Shown here piece after piece: positions 16,320 to 25,814 of a stretch of DNA of 64,000 nt. Made by a program: the position numbers and the translations under genes. Position 1 is the first letter of the stretch. Each line of letters begins with the position of its first letter. Under the pieces are notes generated by a model. The model saw nothing but the letters and a program-made list of their open reading frames with translations. It searched no databases and was not told where the DNA came from. The stretch covers positions 47,868-111,867 of the forward strand of contig NZ_FQZN01000021.1 in assembly GCF_900142015.1 (NCBI RefSeq), written 5' to 3'. Origin of the DNA: Bacteroides stercorirosoris (GTDB lineage: Bacteria; Bacteroidota; Bacteroidia; Bacteroidales; Bacteroidaceae).

Positions 16320-16622
16320 ATGAAGAAAAGAATCCTTTTTTCAGTGATGTGCGCGGCGATTGCCGCCAGTGCTTTCGCGCAGGGCCAAGGCCAGGGCCTT
16401 GCCGGTATCAACGAGGCGACCAGCCTCATGACCTCGTATTTCGATCCCGCCACCAAACTGTGCTATGCCATCGGTGCGGTGCTCGGCCTGGTGGGCGGCA
16501 TCAAGACCTACGGCAAGTTCTCCAGCGGTGATCCCGACACCTCGAAAACCGCCGCCAGCTGGTTCTTTGCCTGCATCTTTCTGATTGTAGCCGCCACCAT
16601 CCTGCGTTCCTTCTTCCTCTAA
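16320..16622 (+). CDS. traE: TraE (DUF4134 type), pilin/VirB2-like membrane protein
   Basis: A 100-residue small membrane protein with a signal peptide (MKKRILFSVMCAAIAASAFAQ) and two hydrophobic helices after it (LCYAIGAVLGLVGGIKTYG and WFFACIFLIVAATILRSFF). This layout matches the VirB2-like TraE of Bacteroidetes conjugative transposons, which may form the pilus or inner-membrane channel. The start at 16320 is chosen because it opens the signal peptide; a longer frame to 16233 would run into the upstream repeats. It heads the long channel operon. Confidence 0.85.
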   Translation: MKKRILFSVMCAAIAASAFAQGQGQGLAGINEATSLMTSYFDPATKLCYAIGAVLGLVGGIKTYGKFSSGDPDTSKTAASWFFACIFLIVAATILRSFFL

Positions 16623-16627
16623 GCGGT

Positions 16628-16954
16628 ATGGAGTATCCTGTAAATAAGGGGGCGGGCAATCCCGTCGAGTTCAAGGGGCTCAAGTCACAATACCTGTTCG
16701 TCTTTGCGGGCGGTATGGTGACGGTGCTTCTGGCGGTGGTCATCCTCTACCTGGCAGGCGTGGACCAATGGATATGCATCCCTTTCGGGACCGTATCCGG
16801 CGGTCTGCTGGCATGGGCGGTGTTCCGGCTGAACGCCCGCTACGGCGAACACGGTCTTATGAAGCTGCTGGCGGAGAAACGCCATCCGCGCTACCTGATC
16901 CACCGCAAGAGAGTTTTCAGATTATTTGCAAAAAGAAAAAAACGACAATCATGA
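16628..16954 (+). CDS. traF: TraF (DUF4133 type), VirB3-like membrane protein
   Basis: A 108-residue protein with a short N-terminal region (NPVEFKGLKSQYL), two adjoining membrane helices (about 25-63) and a basic C-terminal tail. This is the layout of VirB3-like TraF of Bacteroides conjugative elements, a partner of the TraG ATPase at the inner membrane. It starts five bases after traE and its stop overlaps the start of traG in an ATGA, so translation is coupled. Confidence 0.85.
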   Translation: MEYPVNKGAGNPVEFKGLKSQYLFVFAGGMVTVLLAVVILYLAGVDQWICIPFGTVSGGLLAWAVFRLNARYGEHGLMKLLAEKRHPRYLIHRKRVFRLFAKRKKRQS

Positions 16955-19485
16955 GAAATGTATTGAAAGCGGAAACGCTGGAACGCAAGTTCCCCCTGCT
17001 CTCGGTGGAGAACGGCTGCATCGTGAGCAAGGATGCCGACCTGACCGTGGCCTTCGAGGTGGAGCTTCCCGAGCTGTACACGGTGACGGCGGAAGAGTAT
17101 GAGGCCATGCACTCCACCTGGATAAAAGCCGCCAGGGTACTGCCCGAACACAGCATCGTCTGCAAGCAGGACTGGTTCACCAAGGAGAGCTACCGTCCCC
17201 AAAACGGCGGGGAGGAACAGAGCTTCCTCTCGCGCAGCTATGAGCGGCACTTCAACGAAAGGCCGTACCTGAACCACCGCTGTTTCCTGTATCTGACAAA
17301 GACCACCCGTGAGCGCAACCGCCGGCAAAGCGACTTCAGCACCCTCTGCCGGGGATTCCTGCTGCCCAGGGAGATTACCGACAAGGACATGGCGGCCCGT
17401 TTCCTGGAAGCGGTGGAGCAGTTCGAGCATATCGTGAACGACTCCGGCCATATCCGGCTGCGCCGCCTGGAAACGGAGGAGATTACCGGCACGAAGGAAC
17501 GTCCCGGGCTGGTGGAGAAATACCTCTCCCTCTCGATGGAGGACGAAACCGCCGTGCTGCAGGACATCTGCCTCAAGCCCGGACGGATGCGTATCGGGGA
17601 CAAGCGGCTCTGCCTGCACACACTTTCGGATACGGAAGACCTGCCGGGCAAGCTCTCCACCGACATGCGCTACGAGCGTATGTCCACCGACAGGAGTGAC
17701 TGCCGTCTTTCCTTCGCCGCACCCGTGGGGCTGCTACTCTCCTGCAACCACATCTACTCGCAGTACGTGTTCATCGACAACGCGCAGGAAATCCTGCAGA
17801 TGATGGAGAAGAACTCGCGCAACATGCTCTCTCTGTCACGGTACAGCCGGAGCAATGCCGTGAACCAGGAATGGACGGAGATGTATCTGGACGAGGCGCA
17901 TACCAAGGGAGTGCTTCCCGTCAGATGCCACTGCAATGTCATTGCCTGGGCGGAGGATGCGGAGGAGTTCCGCCGTATCAGGAACGACACGGGCAGCCAG
18001 CTTGCCATGATGGAATGCACTCCCCGGTACAACACCGTCGACACCCCGGTGCTTTACTGGGCGGGTATTCCGGGCAATGCGGGCGACTTTCCTGCCGAAG
18101 AGTCATTCTACACGTTCCTGGAGCAGGCGGTCTGCCTCTTTGCCGGGGAGACCAATTACAGAAGTTCGCCCAGTCCGTTCGGCATCCGCATGGCGGACCG
18201 GCAGAACGGCATTCCGGTGCACGTGGACATTTCCGACCTTCCGATGAAGCGCGGCATCATCACCAATCGCAATAAATTTATCCTGGGACCAAGCGGCAGC
18301 GGCAAGTCCTTTTTCACCAACCATCTGGTGCGTAACTATTACGAGCAGGGAGCGCATATCCTGCTGGTGGACACGGGCAACAGCTATCAGGGATTGTGCC
18401 GGATGATCCACGAGCGCACACGTGGCGGGGATGGCATCTACATCACGTATGAGGAGGACAATCCGATATCCTTCAACCCGTTCTACACCGATTCCGGACA
18501 GTTCGATGTGGAAAAGCGCGAGAGCATCAAGACTCTGATACTGACCTTGTGGAAACGGGAGGACGAGGCACCGAAACGTTCGGAAGAGGTGGCGCTCTCG
18601 GGAGCGGTGAACGCCTATATCCGTAAAATTACCGGGAATCGGGAGGCAAGGCCGGACTTCAACGGCTTCTACGAGTTCGTTGACGGTGACTACCGCCGGA
18701 TGATAGCGGAAAAGAAGGTACGCGAGAAGGATTTCGACATCGACGGCTTCCTGAACGTGCTGGAGCCTTTCTATAAGGGGGGCGACTACGACTTCCTGCT
18801 GAACTCCGACAAGGAACTGGACCTGACAAACAGGCGGTTCATCGTGTTCGAGCTGGACAACATCAGCGGCAACAAGGTGTTGCTGCCTGTGGTGACGCTG
18901 ATCATCATGGAGACCTTCATCGCCAAGATGCGCCGTCTGAAAGGAATCCGCAAGGTAATATTGATAGAGGAATGTTGGAAAGCCCTTATGTCCGCCAACA
19001 TGAGCGGCTATATCCAATATTTGTTCAAGACCGTCCGTAAATATTTCGGTGAGGCCGTAGTGGTGACCCAGGAGGTGGACGACATCATCAGCTCCCCGAT
19101 TGTGAAGGAGGCCATCATCAACAACTCCGACTGCAAGATTCTTCTGGACCAGCGGAAATATATGAACAAGTTCGAGCATATCCAGCGGCTGCTCGGCCTG
19201 ACGGAGAAAGAGAAAAGCCAGATACTCTCCATCAACCAGGCGAACCATCCCGGACGTTTTTACCGTGAAGTCTGGATAGGGCTTGGTGGCACCCGTTCGG
19301 CGGTCTATGCTACGGAAGTGAGTGCGGAAGAGTATTTCACGTTCACGACGGAAGAGTCCGAGAAGCTGGAAGTGCAACGGCTTGCCGAGGTGCTGGACGG
19401 CAACCTGGAACTTGCCATCCGCCGGATGGCAGAGAGAAAACGAGAGGAACAAAGACAAGTATCAACCCCAAAAAGAGAACAATGA
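16951..19485 (+). CDS. traG: TraG, VirB4-family conjugation ATPase
   Basis: An 844-residue ATPase that energises assembly of the type IV channel at the inner membrane. Walker A GPSGSGKSFFTNH is near 445-457, Walker B is VILIEECWKAL, and VVVTQEVDDI follows as in other VirB4 proteins. The N-terminal half (CagE/VirB4 domain) begins ETLERKFPLLSVENGCIVSK. The start at 16951, overlapping the traF stop, gives the normal family length; the longer open frame upstream lies over traF and is rejected. The C-terminus overlaps the next gene by four bases. Confidence 0.93.
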   Translation: MRNVLKAETLERKFPLLSVENGCIVSKDADLTVAFEVELPELYTVTAEEYEAMHSTWIKAARVLPEHSIVCKQDWFTKESYRPQNGGEEQSFLSRSYERHFNERPYLNHRCFLYLTKTTRERNRRQSDFSTLCRGFLLPREITDKDMAARFLEAVEQFEHIVNDSGHIRLRRLETEEITGTKERPGLVEKYLSLSMEDETAVLQDICLKPGRMRIGDKRLCLHTLSDTEDLPGKLSTDMRYERMSTDRSDCRLSFAAPVGLLLSCNHIYSQYVFIDNAQEILQMMEKNSRNMLSLSRYSRSNAVNQEWTEMYLDEAHTKGVLPVRCHCNVIAWAEDAEEFRRIRNDTGSQLAMMECTPRYNTVDTPVLYWAGIPGNAGDFPAEESFYTFLEQAVCLFAGETNYRSSPSPFGIRMADRQNGIPVHVDISDLPMKRGIITNRNKFILGPSGSGKSFFTNHLVRNYYEQGAHILLVDTGNSYQGLCRMIHERTRGGDGIYITYEEDNPISFNPFYTDSGQFDVEKRESIKTLILTLWKREDEAPKRSEEVALSGAVNAYIRKITGNREARPDFNGFYEFVDGDYRRMIAEKKVREKDFDIDGFLNVLEPFYKGGDYDFLLNSDKELDLTNRRFIVFELDNISGNKVLLPVVTLIIMETFIAKMRRLKGIRKVILIEECWKALMSANMSGYIQYLFKTVRKYFGEAVVVTQEVDDIISSPIVKEAIINNSDCKILLDQRKYMNKFEHIQRLLGLTEKEKSQILSINQANHPGRFYREVWIGLGGTRSAVYATEVSAEEYFTFTTEESEKLEVQRLAEVLDGNLELAIRRMAERKREEQRQVSTPKREQ

Positions 19486-19838
19486 GAAACAAATCCCTTA
19501 TGAGACTGGCGGTGTGCCTGATCGGTATGGCCGCCATGGTATTGCAAGGCTGCTCGGAGAGCGGCACCGACCGTGACAAGCTCTGCGGCTCGTGGAGCAG
19601 CGTGGAAGGCAAGCCGGACGTGCTGGTATATAAGGAAGGGGAAGCCTACAAGGTGACGGTGTTCGCCCGCAGCGGAAAGATGCGCCGTCTCAGGCCTCAG
19701 ACCTACCTGCTGGTTGAGGAGAACGGGAACCTGTTCATCAACACGGGGCACCGCATCGACATCTCCTACAACGAGGCCGCCGACGTGCTGACCTTCTCCC
19801 CGAACGGTGACTATGTGCGGAAGGAGGAACGCCCATGA
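19482..19838 (+). CDS. TraH-like lipoprotein (DUF3876 type)
   Basis: A 118-residue lipoprotein. Its signal peptide ends in MVLQGCSES, with the lipid-modified cysteine near residue 24. The mature part (GSWSSVEGKPDVLVY ... TYLLVEENGNLFI) reads as a small beta-barrel domain and matches the DUF3876 proteins that sit between traG and traI in these elements. It may be a VirB7-like stabiliser of the outer-membrane complex; that role is inferred. Overlaps of four bases on both sides tie it tightly to traG and traI. Confidence 0.7.
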   Translation: MRNKSLMRLAVCLIGMAAMVLQGCSESGTDRDKLCGSWSSVEGKPDVLVYKEGEAYKVTVFARSGKMRRLRPQTYLLVEENGNLFINTGHRIDISYNEAADVLTFSPNGDYVRKEERP

Positions 19839-20464
19839 AAGCGAAGTCACTCCTGATCGGAACGGTACTCGCCCTGTGCGGCACCGGCGCCAATGCCCAG
19901 TGGGTGGTGACCGATCCCGGCAACCTTGCCCAAAGCATCATCAACATGTCTGACAACATCGCCCATACCTCGAAAACGGCGGTCAATACGGCCGACAGCT
20001 TTGCGGAGACGGTGAAGATTTACGAGCAGGCCAAGAAGTATTACGACCAGTTAAAGGCGGTGAACGACCTGATACAGGACGCCCGCAAGGTGCGTGACAT
20101 CATCCTGATGGTGGGCGACGTGTCCGACATCTATGTAACGAACTTCGGCAAGATGATGAACGACGGGAACTTCTCGCCCCGCGAGCTGGACGCCATCGCC
20201 TTCGGCTACACCCGCCTGCTGGAGGAGAGCAACGGCGTGCTGCAGGATCTCAGGCAGGTCATCAACGTGAGCACGCTCTCCATGACCGACAAGGACCGCA
20301 TGGACGTGGTGGACCACTGCTACTATGAGATGCGCCGCTACCGCAACCTGGTAAGCTACTACACGAACAAGAACATCGCCGTGAGCTATCTCCGTGCCAG
20401 AAAGAAGAACGACCTGGACCGGGTGATGCGGCTTTACGGGAATGAAACCTCCAAATACTGGTAG
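19835..20464 (+). CDS. traI: TraI (DUF4141 type), VirB5-like exported protein
   Basis: A 209-residue exported protein with a signal peptide ending at ANAQW. The mature part is almost all helix (SIINMSDNIAHTSKTAVNTA, then EQAKKYYDQLKAVNDLIQDA) and ends in a basic tail. This is the pattern of TraI in Bacteroides conjugative transposons and resembles VirB5-type minor pilus or tip proteins. It begins inside the stop of the lipoprotein gene and is followed two bases later by traJ. Confidence 0.82.
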   Translation: MKAKSLLIGTVLALCGTGANAQWVVTDPGNLAQSIINMSDNIAHTSKTAVNTADSFAETVKIYEQAKKYYDQLKAVNDLIQDARKVRDIILMVGDVSDIYVTNFGKMMNDGNFSPRELDAIAFGYTRLLEESNGVLQDLRQVINVSTLSMTDKDRMDVVDHCYYEMRRYRNLVSYYTNKNIAVSYLRARKKNDLDRVMRLYGNETSKYW

Positions 20465-20466
20465 CC

Positions 20467-21480
20467 ATGATGCCGTTGTCGATAGATTTTGCCAACCTGC
20501 ATACCATACTGGCGACCCTGTATGACGATATGCTGCCCCTCTGCAAGGACATGATGGACGTGGGAAAGGGACTTGCCGGGCTGGGTGCCCTGTTCTATGT
20601 CGCCGTCCGCGTGTGGCAGTCGATGGCCCGTGCCGAACCGATAGATGTCTATCCCCTGCTGCGTCCCTTCGCCATCGGCATCTGCATCCTGCTTTTCCCC
20701 ACGCTGGTGCTCGGCACGCTGAACACCGTGCTCAGCCCGATAGTACAGGGTGCGCACAAGATGCTTGAGGGGCAGACGCTGGATATGGAACAGTACAGGG
20801 CGCAGAAGGAGGAACTGGAAAGGGAGGCCATGTTGCGCAATCCCGAAACCGCCTACCTGGTGAGCGACGAGGAATTCGACCGTCAGCTGGACGAGCTGGG
20901 CTGGTCAACGGTGGACACCGCCTCCCGCCTGGGCATGTACGTGGAGGTGGGGATGTACAATCTGGAGAAGAAAATCCGTGACGCCTTCCGCAGCCTGCTG
21001 GAACTGATATTCGCGGCGGCATCGCTGCTGATAGACACCGTGAGGACCTTTTTCCTTGTCGTGCTCTCCATACTGGGACCGGTGGCGTTCGCCTTCAGCG
21101 TATGGGACGGTTTCCAGTCCACGCTCGGGCAGTGGTTTACGAGGTACATATCCGTTTATCTCTGGCTTCCGGTCAGCGACCTGTTCAGCACCCTGCTCGC
21201 CAAGCTCCAGGTGCTGATGCTCCAAAATGACATTCTGGAATTACAGAACAACCCCGACTACTCGATAGACAACTCAAATAGCGTCTATATCATATTCATG
21301 CTGATAGGGATTATCGGGTACTTCACCGTCCCGACGGTAGCGGGCTGGATCGTACAGGCGGGCGGAGCCGGAAACTTCAGCCGTAACCTGAACCGCACGG
21401 CCACGAAAGCGGGCGGTTTCGCTGCCGGGGCGGGCGGTGCCGTACTGGGGAATATCGGGGGAAGACTGCGGGGCAAATAG
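20467..21480 (+). CDS. traJ: TraJ, VirB6-like polytopic membrane protein
   Basis: A 337-residue protein with several membrane helices (about 35-55, 65-85, 175-215 and 275-300) and a large cytoplasmic or periplasmic loop between them. The C-terminus is a long glycine/alanine-rich tail (ATKAGGFAAGAGGAVLG). It corresponds to TraJ of Bacteroides elements, equivalent to VirB6, which forms part of the inner-membrane DNA path. A 125-base gap without a gene or clear terminator separates it from traK. Confidence 0.87.
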   Translation: MMPLSIDFANLHTILATLYDDMLPLCKDMMDVGKGLAGLGALFYVAVRVWQSMARAEPIDVYPLLRPFAIGICILLFPTLVLGTLNTVLSPIVQGAHKMLEGQTLDMEQYRAQKEELEREAMLRNPETAYLVSDEEFDRQLDELGWSTVDTASRLGMYVEVGMYNLEKKIRDAFRSLLELIFAAASLLIDTVRTFFLVVLSILGPVAFAFSVWDGFQSTLGQWFTRYISVYLWLPVSDLFSTLLAKLQVLMLQNDILELQNNPDYSIDNSNSVYIIFMLIGIIGYFTVPTVAGWIVQAGGAGNFSRNLNRTATKAGGFAAGAGGAVLGNIGGRLRGK

Positions 21481-21605
21481 GCTCTATGGCAACCCGTTTC
21501 CGTGAGTCGGGCAACTTGGATTACCGGGTTGGGCGACTTGTCGGAAGGAGCCGCCCGGTCATACCGGAAACATTTATTTATTCATTCAAACCAATCATTC
21601 GCTAA

Positions 21606-22229
21606 ATGGAATTCAAGTCATTGACCAACATTGAGAGCAGCTTCAGGCGTATCCGGTTGATGCTGGCTGTCTTTACCGGCTGCTGTGCGCTCGTCACCGG
21701 CTATGCGTTGTGGAGCTCGTACCGTTTCGCCGAGAAGCAACGGGAAAAGATCTATGTGCTGGATAAGGGCAAGTCGCTGATGCTCGCCCTCTCGCAGGAT
21801 CTTTCACAGAACCGCCCCGCCGAGGCGCGGGAACACGTCCGGCGCTTTCACGAGCTGTTCTTCTCGCTCTCCCCGCAGAAGGACGCGATCGAGCACAATA
21901 TAGGCCGTGCCCTGCAGCTGGCGGACAAGAGCGCCTATCACTACTATGTGGACTTTGCCGAAAAGGGATATTACAACCGGCTGATTTCGGGCAACATCAA
22001 CCAGGTGGTACACGTGGACAGCGTGGTGTGCGACTTTGCCGCCTATCCCTACAAGGCGCATACATATGCCCGGCAGCTGATCATCCGTGAGAGCAACGTG
22101 ACCGAGCGGAGCCTTGTCACCTCCTGTTCGCTCCAGAATACGGGACGTTCGGACGACAATCCCAACGGGTTCATCATCGAGCAGTTCACCATACTGGAGA
22201 ACAGGGATATAAGGAGTGTGGAACGATGA
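21606..22229 (+). CDS. traK: TraK, VirB8-like inner-membrane protein
   Basis: A 207-residue protein with a short cytoplasmic start (MEFKSLTNIESSFRRIRL), one membrane helix (about 18-40) and a periplasmic domain of the NTF2-like VirB8 type. The motif FRRIR before the helix is typical of TraK in these elements. VirB8-like proteins are assembly hubs between inner and outer membrane parts of the channel. The stop overlaps the traL start by four bases. Confidence 0.87.
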   Translation: MEFKSLTNIESSFRRIRLMLAVFTGCCALVTGYALWSSYRFAEKQREKIYVLDKGKSLMLALSQDLSQNRPAEAREHVRRFHELFFSLSPQKDAIEHNIGRALQLADKSAYHYYVDFAEKGYYNRLISGNINQVVHVDSVVCDFAAYPYKAHTYARQLIIRESNVTERSLVTSCSLQNTGRSDDNPNGFIIEQFTILENRDIRSVER

Positions 22230-22525
22230 GAAGGAAACCTGCCGTCTTAAAACGTGCGGACAGCCGTATCCGGCTGTTCTGCCGCCGGCTGACCGGAAAG
22301 CAGCGCATTGTCTTGACAAGTGTCGTCTCGCTTCTGTTCACGGCAGCTTGTCTGTACTCGGTTGTCTCTTCCGTGTCCCGTTTGGGGGAACGGAAGGGCG
22401 ACATGAAATCCGGGCATATCCGGCCCGTCATGTTACGGCCGGAAACAACAACCATTCATTCAAACATCCAGAAACATGAAAATGGACTTTCAGAAAATCA
22501 GGGAACGGCTGGGGCTGTCGAGTGA
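22226..22525 (+). CDS. traL: TraL (DUF3989 type) small membrane protein
   Basis: A 99-residue protein with a basic cytoplasmic start, one membrane helix (about 30-53: VLTSVVSLLFTAACLYSVVS) and a short tail. Length, place between traK and traM, and layout fit TraL of Bacteroides conjugative elements. Its task is unknown. The last 50 bases overlap the start of traM in a different frame, an unusually long overlap for this operon. Confidence 0.75.
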   Translation: MRRKPAVLKRADSRIRLFCRRLTGKQRIVLTSVVSLLFTAACLYSVVSSVSRLGERKGDMKSGHIRPVMLRPETTTIHSNIQKHENGLSENQGTAGAVE

Positions 22526-23783
22526 CAAGCCGCTGACTCCCGAGGAGAAGCGCCGACGCGCGAGGTATATTGTCTATCCGTTCTTCTGCCTGCTGTGCGC
22601 CGGATTCCTCCTGCTGGTATTCAGCCCGTCGGAAAAGGAGAAGGCGGAAAAGGAAAAGGGCAAGGGATTCAACGTGGAGATGCCCTCGCCGAAAGATTCG
22701 GAAATGGAGGGCGACAAGGTAAGTGCCTACGAGCAGGAAGCACTGGCGAAAAAGGAAAAATGGCGCAGGGGAACCTTCCAGGAGATGTCCGAACTGCTCA
22801 ACAAGGACAGTCAGGATACTGCCGGCCTTACCGCAGGAAAAGCCAACACGGAACTTCCGCCGGAACTGGAAACGGGGAAATCCCCCGGCTCCGTCCATTC
22901 CTCTGCGGAAGCCTACCGGAATATGAACCGCTCGCTAGGTGCTGTATATACCCGGAATGAAAATCAACAAGATGCCGATCTGCTCCGCCGTATAGAGGAA
23001 CTGGAAAAAGAAAAGAGAACGGCGGAAGGACAGCCGGAAGGACAGACCCTGGAAGAAAAGATGGCACTGCTGGAAAAGTCTTACGAGCTGGCCGCCCGGT
23101 ACAACGGGAAGCAGCCGGATGCCCCGGCTGCCGTGAATGGCCGGAGCGCCCGGAAAGACAGGACAGCCGTCCGCCCGGTGAAACAGGTACAGAATCAGGT
23201 GGTGTCATCGCTTGCACAACCTATGGGCAATGAGGATTTCATCGCCGAATTTGCGGGAGAGAGGAATACCGGTTTCCACACCCCTATAGGCAGGACACTC
23301 CCTTCCGGCAGGAATACCATCGCCGCCTGTGTACATGGTACGCAGACCGTATCGGACGGGCAGGTGTTACGCATCCGGTTGCTGGAGCCGATGGCGGTGG
23401 ACGACCGGCTCATTCCCCAAGGGACGGTATTGACCGGCGGTACACGCATCCAGGGGGAGCGGATGGACATCCTTGTAGAGACGGTGGAATACAAAGGCAC
23501 GCTGTTTCCTGTGGAACTGGAGGTATATGATGCCGACGGACAGCAGGGAATCCTCGTGCCGAACTCGATGGAGTATGACGCAGCTCGTGAGATAGCCGCG
23601 GGTATGGGCACCTCAATGGGGAGCAGCATCAACATCTCGACGGATGCCGGGGCGCAGATTGCCTCGGACGTGGGCAAGGGGGTAATACAGGGCGTGTCGC
23701 AATATGTGGAAAAGAAAATGCGTGCGGTGAAAATCACCCTGAAAGCCGGACACCGGCTGTTGCTGCACTCTCCCGAAAAATGA
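22476..23783 (+). CDS. traM: TraM, VirB10-like energy-sensing channel protein
   Basis: A 435-residue protein with a cytoplasmic start, one membrane helix (about 30-48: IVYPFFCLLCAGFLLLVF), a long charged periplasmic linker rich in Lys and Glu (to about 260), and a C-terminal domain (TPIGRTLPSGRNTIAACVHG onward) that resembles the VirB10 barrel. VirB10 proteins span from the inner to the outer membrane and gate the channel. It starts inside traL. The second half includes IPQGTVLTGGTRIQGERM, a conserved TraM feature. Confidence 0.88.
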   Translation: MKMDFQKIRERLGLSSDKPLTPEEKRRRARYIVYPFFCLLCAGFLLLVFSPSEKEKAEKEKGKGFNVEMPSPKDSEMEGDKVSAYEQEALAKKEKWRRGTFQEMSELLNKDSQDTAGLTAGKANTELPPELETGKSPGSVHSSAEAYRNMNRSLGAVYTRNENQQDADLLRRIEELEKEKRTAEGQPEGQTLEEKMALLEKSYELAARYNGKQPDAPAAVNGRSARKDRTAVRPVKQVQNQVVSSLAQPMGNEDFIAEFAGERNTGFHTPIGRTLPSGRNTIAACVHGTQTVSDGQVLRIRLLEPMAVDDRLIPQGTVLTGGTRIQGERMDILVETVEYKGTLFPVELEVYDADGQQGILVPNSMEYDAAREIAAGMGTSMGSSINISTDAGAQIASDVGKGVIQGVSQYVEKKMRAVKITLKAGHRLLLHSPEK

Positions 23784-23832
23784 AAAGAGAAAAGAAACCA
23801 ACCATTTATTCACCAACCAATCAAGAACGCAC

Positions 23833-24747
23833 ATGAAGAAGATTCTGATGATGTTTGCCCTGATTATGGGCGCAGTGGCTGCATACGCGCAGCAAAGCAG
23901 CGGAGATTATTACGAGGGATTGAGCCGCAAGATCGGCTTCAACCAAATGATTCCCCCGCATGGTCTGGAAATCACGTATGACAAGACCGTACATATAATT
24001 TTCCCCTCTCCCGTAAGATACGTGGATTTGGGTTCCCCCAACCTGATAGCGGGCAAGGCAGACGGTGCGGAGAACGTCATCCGTGTGAAGGCGACCCGGA
24101 AACATTTCCGCAGTGAAACCAATATGAGCGTGATAACCGAGGACGGCAACTTTTACACATTCAACGTCAAGTATGCCGACGAGCCGTTGCTGCTGAACGT
24201 GGAGATGTGCGACTTCATCCATGACGGGGAGTCGGTTAACCGTCCGAACAATGCGATGGAAATCTACTTGCAGGAACTCGCCGGGGAGTCTCCCCGTCTG
24301 GTACGGCTGATCATGAAATCCGTGTATAGGCAGGACAAACGCAAGGTCAAGCACATCGGCAGCAAGCGGTTCGGGGTTCAATACCTGCTCAAGGGGCTTT
24401 ACGCACATGGCGAGCTGCTCTATTTCCATACCGAGGTGAAGAACGCCACGCACGTGCCTTTCGATGTGGACTTCGTAACTTTCAAGATTGTAGACAAGAA
24501 AATCGTGAAGCGTACCGCCATGCAGGAGCAGATCATCTATCCGCTGCGTGCCTTCAACTATGTGACCCGTGTGGACGGGAAGAAGAACGAGCGGACGGTG
24601 TTCGCCCTGCCCAAGTTCACCATCCCCGACGGCAAGAAGCTGGTCGTGGAGATGTACGAGAAACAGGGTGGCCGCCATCAGTCGTTTGAGGTGGAGAACG
24701 AAGACCTGGTACGCGCCGGGACTGTCAATGAACTGAAAGTAAGATGA
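23833..24747 (+). CDS. traN: TraN (DUF4138 type), VirB9-like exported protein
   Basis: A 304-residue exported protein with a signal peptide ending at AYAQQ. The mature part is beta-rich: LEITYDKTVHIIFPSPVRYV, then GADGAEN-like turns and FYTFNVKYADEPLLLNVEM. This matches TraN of Bacteroides elements, equivalent to VirB9, which joins VirB10-like TraM at the outer membrane. It lies 50 bases after traM and overlaps traO by four bases. Confidence 0.88.
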   Translation: MKKILMMFALIMGAVAAYAQQSSGDYYEGLSRKIGFNQMIPPHGLEITYDKTVHIIFPSPVRYVDLGSPNLIAGKADGAENVIRVKATRKHFRSETNMSVITEDGNFYTFNVKYADEPLLLNVEMCDFIHDGESVNRPNNAMEIYLQELAGESPRLVRLIMKSVYRQDKRKVKHIGSKRFGVQYLLKGLYAHGELLYFHTEVKNATHVPFDVDFVTFKIVDKKIVKRTAMQEQIIYPLRAFNYVTRVDGKKNERTVFALPKFTIPDGKKLVVEMYEKQGGRHQSFEVENEDLVRAGTVNELKVR

Positions 24748-25331
24748 GTGCCATGAAAAGAAACTTCATCTTTATTATCCTCCTGCTTGCCCTCTTTACG
24801 GGGCAGGCGGAAGCCCAGCGCCGGCTGCCGGGGATGAAAGCCGTCCGCTTTACCGCTGAAATGGCCGACGGCTTTTACAGCCGGGCAGACCGCCATGATG
24901 CGGGCTACGCCTTTTCGCTGGCTGTTGCCACTTACACAAAGAAGGGGAACCAGTGGGTGTTTGGCTGTGAGATGCTACAACGTAATAACCCTTATCGGAA
25001 CACGTATGTCCCACTGTCGCAGTATACAGGGGAAGGCGGTTATTATCATACAATCCTTTCCACATCCGGCAAGTCTTTCTTTCTGAACCTCGGCGCTTCC
25101 GCCTTGTTGGGCTACGAGGCCGTGAACAACGGAAACCGCCTGTTGGATGACGGAGCCGCCTTGCGCAAGTGTGAGTCCTTCATCTATGGAGGCGCGGTGA
25201 CACTGGAAGCGGAGGGATACCTGTCGGACAGGATAGCCCTGCTGATACGCCTGCGTGAGCGTTTCATGTGGGGTGGCGCATCCGGCCGCTGCCATTTCCA
25301 GTATGGAGCCGGAATCAAATACATTTTCTAA
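24744..25331 (+). CDS. traO: TraO, exported conjugative transposon protein
   Basis: A 195-residue exported protein with a signal peptide ending at AEAQR. The mature part looks like an eight-strand outer-membrane barrel (KAVRFTAEMADGFYSR, then GYAFSLAVATYTKKGNQWVF, ending in YGAGIKYIF with a terminal phenylalanine). That fits TraO, proposed to sit in the outer membrane in these systems. ATG starts at 24744 and 24753 are both possible; the second (MKRNF) opens the signal peptide directly. In CTnDOT a primase-like traP follows, but it is missing here. Confidence 0.8.
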   Translation: MSAMKRNFIFIILLLALFTGQAEAQRRLPGMKAVRFTAEMADGFYSRADRHDAGYAFSLAVATYTKKGNQWVFGCEMLQRNNPYRNTYVPLSQYTGEGGYYHTILSTSGKSFFLNLGASALLGYEAVNNGNRLLDDGAALRKCESFIYGGAVTLEAEGYLSDRIALLIRLRERFMWGGASGRCHFQYGAGIKYIF

Positions 25332-25352
25332 CCTTAAAAAGAACAGATACCC

Positions 25353-25814
25353 ATGAAAAGAAGAATCCTTGATATGGTGATGGCCGCCTGCTGCATGGCG
25401 GTTTCCTTCCTTGGTCTTGCCGCTTGTGACAATGAACTGGACATTCAGCAGGAATACCCGTTCACGGTGGAGTCCATGCCGGTGGCGGATGAGATAGCCG
25501 ATGATGAGACGGTGGAAATCCGTCTGGAAATCAAGCCGTCTGGAAATTTTACCGGAACGGTCTATACACTGAGGTATTTCCAGCCTGACGGAAAGGGCAG
25601 TCTGAAGATGGAGGACGGCACGGTACTGAAGCCCAATGACCGTTACCTGTTGAACGAATGGAAATTCCGGCTCTACTATACCTCGCAGAGCGACAAGGAG
25701 GCGCAGACCATTGACCTCTATTTTGAGGACAACTGGGGAAACTTGCAACAGCTGACGTATGATTTCAATGGAAAGGAAGCGGAGGAAGACAATAATAATA
25801 CGGAGGCCGCATGA
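25353..25814 (+). CDS. traQ: TraQ-like lipoprotein (DUF3872 type)
   Basis: A 153-residue lipoprotein with a lipobox at LGLAAC (Cys near 25). The mature part (EYPFTVESMPVADEIADDET, then FTGTVYTLRYFQPDGKGSL) forms a beta-sandwich of the DUF3872 type known as TraQ. It is about 20 bases after traO and overlaps the lysozyme gene by four bases. The role is not established; an outer-membrane or periplasmic assembly function is inferred. Confidence 0.8.
   Translation: MKRRILDMVMAACCMAVSFLGLAACDNELDIQQEYPFTVESMPVADEIADDETVEIRLEIKPSGNFTGTVYTLRYFQPDGKGSLKMEDGTVLKPNDRYLLNEWKFRLYYTSQSDKEAQTIDLYFEDNWGNLQQLTYDFNGKEAEEDNNNTEAA

Noticed and set aside
18103..19458. 451-codon frame opposite traG
   Set aside because: Antisense to the conserved VirB4-like domain; no motif and no ordered start region.
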